From an uncultured Mediterranea sp. (GTDB lineage Bacteria > Bacteroidota > Bacteroidia > Bacteroidales > Bacteroidaceae): 18,319 nucleotides of DNA. The stretch lies in assembly GCA_946007445.1 (NCBI GenBank), contig CAMGAL010000009.1, forward strand, positions 1 through 18,319, written 5' to 3'. Of the stretch, positions 15,274 through 18,319 are shown piece by piece (the stretch's first letter is position 1; every line of letters starts with the position of its first letter). Below the pieces are notes generated by a model, which had not been told where the DNA came from, did no database searches, and saw only the letters and a program-made list of their open reading frames with translations. The position numbers and the translations under genes were made by a program.

Positions 15274-16473
15274 TTACTCCACATAGAGCACCAATCCCTT
15301 CAGATATTCCCCTTCGGGATGGTAGATGTTGACCGGATGATCGGCCGGCTGCGTGAGCTGATGGAGGATGCGCACACTGCGCCCCGACATGGCAGCAGCC
15401 GTGAATACCGCTGTGCGGAAATTCTCTTTGCTGACCGCCTGCGAGCAGGAGAAGGTGAACAAGATGCCGCCGGGCTTGATCTTCTCAAATGCCCGAGCAT
15501 TCAGTTTCCGATAGCCCTGCAAGGCATTGCGCAAGGCATCGCGATGCTTGGCAAAGGCCGGCGGGTCGAGGATAATCAGATCATACTGGTCGCCCATGCG
15601 ATCCAGGTACTTGAACGCATCTTCAGCGTAAGCCGCATGGCGGGTGTCGCCGGGGAAGTTGAGCTCGATGTTCCGATTGGTGAGGTCGATGGCCTTGGCC
15701 GAACTATCCACCGAGTGCACCAGTGTCGCCCCACCCCGCATGGCATAGACGGAGAATCCGCCGGTATAGCAGAACATGTTGAGCACCGAGCGGCCACGCG
15801 CATAGCGCTCCAGCAGGGCGCGGTTTTCCCGCTGATCGACAAAGAAACCCGTCTTCTGTCCCTTCAGCCAGTCGATGTGGAACTTCAGTCCATACTCGGT
15901 AGCCACGTTGTCGTTGCTGCCTCCACGCAGGAATCCGTTCTCGGGATAGAGGTCCGCCTTGAAGGGGAGGGTCGTCTCCGATTTATAATAGATGTTGTCC
16001 AACTTGCTGCCCAGCACGCGGCTCAAAGCATCGGCAATGGCCATCCGCTGCAGGTGCATACCGGCCGAGTGGGCCTGCATCACGGCGGTGCGGCCATAGA
16101 TGTCTATCACCAGTCCCGGCAGATTGTCGCCCTCGCCATGCACCAACCGATAGGTATTGTTGTCGGGATGCTCGGCGATGCCGATGCTGCAGCGCATGGC
16201 ATAGGCCACCTCCAACCGGCGCTGCCAGAAGGCGGCATCAATCTCCTCGTCCGGACGGAATGTCAGCACGCGGACGGCTATGCTGCCTATCTGCCAATGG
16301 CCTTTGGCAATGAATTCACCTTTGGAGGTATAGATTTCTACCAGTTCGCCCTCTTCGGGTTCGCCCTCCATACGGGCTATGGCTCCCGAGAAGACCCAGG
16401 GATGGAAGCGCTTCAGCGACTCCTCTTTGCCGGATTTCAGATATAGCTTATACACGGAGAATGGATATTTCAA
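15274..16473 (-). CDS. RlmI/RlmK-like 23S rRNA (cytosine-C5)-methyltransferase
   Basis: Class I SAM-dependent RNA methyltransferase of 399 residues. Seen: an N-terminal PUA-type domain (about 1-75, with HPWVFSGAI), a linker with LPGLVIDIYG, the KTGFFVDQRENR block (207-218), SAM motif I VLNMFCYTGGFS (230-241), acidic end of strand 2 with D256, motif IV ILDPPAFAK (301-309) and FSCSQ (341-345), whose C343 fits the catalytic cysteine of m5C methylases. E. coli RlmI methylates C1962 of 23S rRNA; this protein has the same layout and length. It is the last gene of a three-gene unit, 17 bp after the exonuclease, with a heptad repeat in the gap. The exact target base is inferred. Confidence 0.9.
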   Translation of the reverse strand: MKYPFSVYKLYLKSGKEESLKRFHPWVFSGAIARMEGEPEEGELVEIYTSKGEFIAKGHWQIGSIAVRVLTFRPDEEIDAAFWQRRLEVAYAMRCSIGIAEHPDNNTYRLVHGEGDNLPGLVIDIYGRTAVMQAHSAGMHLQRMAIADALSRVLGSKLDNIYYKSETTLPFKADLYPENGFLRGGSNDNVATEYGLKFHIDWLKGQKTGFFVDQRENRALLERYARGRSVLNMFCYTGGFSVYAMRGGATLVHSVDSSAKAIDLTNRNIELNFPGDTRHAAYAEDAFKYLDRMGDQYDLIILDPPAFAKHRDALRNALQGYRKLNARAFEKIKPGGILFTFSCSQAVSKENFRTAVFTAAAMSGRSVRILHQLTQPADHPVNIYHPEGEYLKGLVLYVE

Positions 16474-16498
16474 TTAACAGTTAACAGTTATCAGTTGC
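16471..16498. repeat. Heptad repeat spanning spacer and exonuclease stop codon
   Basis: Steps of seven on the + strand: CAATTAA, CAGTTAA, CAGTTAT, CAGTTGC. The array fills the 17-bp gap between the exonuclease and the RlmI-like gene. The exonuclease TGA (16491-16493 on the - strand) lies inside it. The layout mirrors the repeat at 13741-13778. Confidence 0.7.
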
Positions 16499-17153
16499 AA
16501 TTTTCTATTTTCAGCTCTTCCATCGGTTCCAGTTCATAGTCGCCGCTCTCCTTCAACTCCTGCAGCAGGTGGTAGATGTTGAGGCACGCCCAGGCATCGG
16601 TGGCGGCATAGCGTTGCGGCGATGCGGTGAGGCGTTCGGCCTCCCAGTGGGGGGGGGGTTGGGATGTCGAGATCTTATCGACGAACAGATTGGCATAGAT
16701 TTTCTGCAGGCTGAGATCCTCGATGCCGAAGGGGCGCACGATGTCTTGAATCTCCACGAAGCCTCGCGGCTCGAAGGGAGCCCGCTTGTGCAGCATCATG
16801 AGGTCGTCCTTCAGCGAGAGTCCTATCTTGGTGATGTGCGGATTCTCCAGCAGCAGGATGACGGGCAGGGTCAGCCCTATCTGGTTGAGGCGGAAGAGGA
16901 AGCAGTGGTCGTCGGTAGCCACCTGCAGCAGGGCCACCTTGTGGTGCTGCCCGCGGTTGAACGCCGGGCGCGTCTCGGTATCAATGCCGAGCAGGGTGTA
17001 TTGCTTCAGGAAGGTGACGGCCCTGTCGGCCTCCTCCGGCGTAGTGACCAGATGGATTTTTCCAGGGAAGAGCACCTTGGGAAGCTCCTGAATGGCTTCC
17101 TTGGTCATCTTGCGTCGGATGAGCAGGGGGAGTGGTCGATGCAGCTGTTCCAT
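16491..17153 (-). CDS. DEDDy 3'-5' exonuclease (RNase D / DnaQ-like)
   Basis: Exonuclease-domain protein of 220 residues resembling RNase D without the HRDC domains. Seen: Exo I LLGIDTETRP with D58 and E60, Exo II GLSLKDDLMML with D117, and Exo III YAATDAWACLNIY with Y182 and D186, the DEDDy metal-binding set. It should remove 3' nucleotides from RNA or DNA; the substrate is unknown. The ATG at 17153 directly follows the stop of the DUF5063 gene; an internal ATG at 17108 (residue 16) would also fit the family start. An oddity: between the conserved ISTSQ and HWEAERLT, where I would expect a sequence like RLSN, the protein reads PPPH, encoded by a run of ten C (ten G on the + strand, 16649-16658). 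The frame stays open through it. Confidence 0.88.
   Translation of the reverse strand: MEQLHRPLPLLIRRKMTKEAIQELPKVLFPGKIHLVTTPEEADRAVTFLKQYTLLGIDTETRPAFNRGQHHKVALLQVATDDHCFLFRLNQIGLTLPVILLLENPHITKIGLSLKDDLMMLHKRAPFEPRGFVEIQDIVRPFGIEDLSLQKIYANLFVDKISTSQPPPHWEAERLTASPQRYAATDAWACLNIYHLLQELKESGDYELEPMEELKIENCN
16649..16658. repeat. Ten-G homopolymer inside the exonuclease gene
   Basis: Ten consecutive G on the + strand (C on the coding strand), followed by TTGGG. It encodes Pro-Pro-Pro plus the first base of a His codon. A one-base slip would frameshift the protein before its Exo III motif. It is the longest homopolymer seen in any coding region of the window. Confidence 0.9.
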
Positions 17154-17714
17154 TCAGAGTTCCTCCTCCTCATCCGTATCTTCGTGGTGCCCCTGGCCGA
17201 ACTTCAAGTCGTGCAGGGCCCGCAGCGTATTGACCAGCCGTTGCCCCCAATAGAGGCGGAAGTGCTCTTGGCAGGTGGCCAGCGCATCGTGCATGGTCTC
17301 GTTGAGTCCCAGCTGGAAAACAAATATAAAGTCCTTGATGTCCTGATAGATGTCGGCCAGGTCTTCCGAGATGTAGCGGGTGATGGGCTGGTCGCTGTAC
17401 TTCATATCCTCTACGAAGACATCCAGATAGTCATCGTGCTCGGCCAGGATGTCGGCCAGGTTGAGGCGCAGCACCTCGTAGGTCTCTTCGGTGACGTACG
17501 ACTCCAGCTCCTCGTCGCCCAGCACCTCGCAGGGAGGCAGCAACAGAGCTTTCAGATAGAGCAAAGGCAGTATCTTCAGACTGGTATCGACGAAGTCGGC
17601 CCGCTTGGCACCCTCGGCACCCTCCAGGAACTTGCAGAATTCGGCAGCTACCGTCACAAACTCCACGGCATTCCGGTCGAATATCACTTGACTTTCTGTT
17701 CTTTTATCACTCAT
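17154..17714 (-). CDS. DUF5063 family protein
   Basis: Cytoplasmic, mostly helical protein of 186 residues that fits the DUF5063 family, common in Bacteroidetes and of unknown function. Seen: no signal peptide or membrane helix; FVTVAAEFCKFLE near the start; a conserved-looking YLKALLLPP segment; several acidic helices; and a strongly acidic C-terminus (DTDEEEEL). The start at 17714 is preferred over the longer reading at 17747, because a good -7 box (17734-17741) lies inside the extra stretch and the peptide it encodes looks non-conserved. Its TGA abuts the exonuclease ATG, so the two genes are probably coupled. It is the first gene of the DUF5063, exonuclease, RlmI-like unit. Confidence 0.85.
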   Translation of the reverse strand: MSDKRTESQVIFDRNAVEFVTVAAEFCKFLEGAEGAKRADFVDTSLKILPLLYLKALLLPPCEVLGDEELESYVTEETYEVLRLNLADILAEHDDYLDVFVEDMKYSDQPITRYISEDLADIYQDIKDFIFVFQLGLNETMHDALATCQEHFRLYWGQRLVNTLRALHDLKFGQGHHEDTDEEEEL

Positions 17715-17733
17715 AGCTTTTTGCTTTGGCCGG

Positions 17734-17765
17734 CAAAGATAGTGCAAATCGGGCGCAAAAGCAAC
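17734..17765 (-). promoter_or_regulatory. Promoter of the DUF5063, exonuclease, RlmI-like unit
   Basis: On the - strand TATCTTTG (17734-17741) matches the -7 consensus exactly. GTTG (17762-17765), three of four bases of the -33 TTTG, lies 20 bases upstream, within the expected 19-21. This is the best-formed promoter in the window. It fixes the downstream start at 17714. Confidence 0.65.
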
Positions 17766-17774
17766 AATGTGACG

Positions 17775-17810
17775 TTTCTCGGGAAGAAAATATTTTTTCC
17801 TCCCGAGAAA
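17775..17810. terminator. Perfect 10-bp hairpin after the pullulanase gene
   Basis: TTTCTCGGGA (17775-17784) pairs with TCCCGAGAAA (17801-17810) across a 16-base A/T-rich loop that can pair further with itself. It starts 19 bases past the pullulanase stop, where a terminator is expected, and ends just upstream of the next promoter. No T-run follows on either strand, so it may be an atypical terminator or an RNA-stabilising 3' hairpin. Confidence 0.5.
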
Positions 17811-17829
17811 AGTGTGAAAGGGGTTCCGC

Positions 17830-18319
17830 TTACTGATGCAGAATCAGGGCCGACTGGGCCGGAACGGAGAGTTGCGGACCGTAGACGGTGAGCAATCCCT
17901 GCTCGTTGATCTGTCCGTCGCGGCACACCACGGTATAGCGTCCTTCGGGCACCTCCAGCTTGGCCGGCTCGCGGCGGGCATTGAGCACCACGATGATGTT
18001 GTTCCAGCTGTCGCCTCCAGCATTCTCCTTCAGTCGGAAGGCAATCAGGTTACTACCCTCTACCGGCAGGAACTCCAGATGCTTGCGCACCAGCTCGGCA
18101 TCGCCCAGACGGAAGGCCGGATGGTGCTTGCGCAGGCTGATGAGCCCCTTGTAGTAGGCAAACACATCGGCATGAAGTGCCTTGCGGCTCCAGTCGATGG
18201 CGTTGATGGAGTCAGGGCTCTGGAAGCTGTTGTGCACGCCCTTCTTGTCGCGCATCACCTCCTCGCCGGCATAAATGAAAGGCACGCCCTGCGAGGTGAC
18301 GCCCGCCGTCTGCGCCAGG
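17830..18319 (-). CDS. pulA: Type I pullulanase, C-terminal part (runs off the window)
   Basis: The C-terminal 163 codons of a GH13 glycoside hydrolase; the 5' part is beyond the right edge. The frame is open to the edge with no start needed. Seen: TSQGVPFIYAGEEVMRDKKG, then HNSFQSPDSINAIDWSRK and YYKGLISLRKHHPAFRLGD, the stretch that closes the catalytic barrel in type I pullulanases and related debranching enzymes. A beta-rich C-terminal domain follows (NNIIVVLNA to ALILHQ). Type I pullulanases cleave alpha-1,6 branches in pullulan and starch fragments. Whether it carries a signal peptide cannot be seen here. A hairpin follows its stop. An amylase of another GH13 subfamily is possible, but the HNSFQSPDSINAIDW pattern favours pullulanase. 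Confidence 0.85.
   Translation of the reverse strand, partial: LAQTAGVTSQGVPFIYAGEEVMRDKKGVHNSFQSPDSINAIDWSRKALHADVFAYYKGLISLRKHHPAFRLGDAELVRKHLEFLPVEGSNLIAFRLKENAGGDSWNNIIVVLNARREPAKLEVPEGRYTVVCRDGQINEQGLLTVYGPQLSVPAQSALILHQ

Overview
The window looks like chromosomal DNA from a gut-type Bacteroidales bacterium (Bacteroidaceae: Bacteroides, Phocaeicola or Mediterranea-like). The grounds are protein families typical of that group (DUF4836 lipoprotein, DUF5063, single-domain DUF1573, an inositol-lipid cluster). In addition, sequences matching the Bacteroides -7 promoter element (TAnnTTTG) lie just upstream of most transcription units. GC content is moderate to high by eye. No insertion sequence, CRISPR array, tRNA or rRNA was seen. 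Genes are densely packed; the longest gene-free stretch is about 230 bp.

Positions 109-5767 (+ strand) form one co-directional run. The first four genes are a PgpA-like lipid phosphatase, a GtrA-family membrane protein, a CDP-alcohol phosphotransferase and a PAP2/Aur1-like inositol-phosphorylceramide synthase. Together they match the inositol-lipid cluster described in Bacteroides thetaiotaomicron, whose inositol-phosphate synthase gene would lie just off the left edge. A YqhD-like NADPH alcohol dehydrogenase, a secreted TlpA-like redoxin and an S37-type secreted peptidase follow. The peptidase is interrupted by two in-frame amber codons and is called a pseudogene.

Positions 5769-9313 (- strand) carry an MFS exporter directly behind pheS, then a DUF1573 exported protein and a lone precorrin-2 C20-methyltransferase. 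lipB (+) diverges from the last of these at 9421. Its reading frame runs 213 bp into the 3' end of the convergent FtsX-like permease gene.

Positions 10066-15042 (- strand) hold, in transcription order, a NupG-like nucleoside transporter, rsmE, a DUF4836 lipoprotein, an ABC ATPase with several degenerate motifs and the FtsX-like permease. The tight spacing suggests the last four, perhaps all five, are co-transcribed.

The 231-bp gap at 15043-15273 contains what looks like an unannotated small RNA gene on the - strand: an operator-like dyad, a -7 box, a 7-bp stem with a 19-nt loop, and an intrinsic terminator with eight U. Positions 15274-17714 (- strand) are a three-gene unit: DUF5063 protein, a DEDDy 3'-5' exonuclease containing a ten-G run, and an RlmI-like methyltransferase. 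A perfect 10-bp hairpin separates this unit from the 3' end of a type I pullulanase that runs off the right edge. Short 7-8-nt tandem repeats occupy at least four intergenic spacers.
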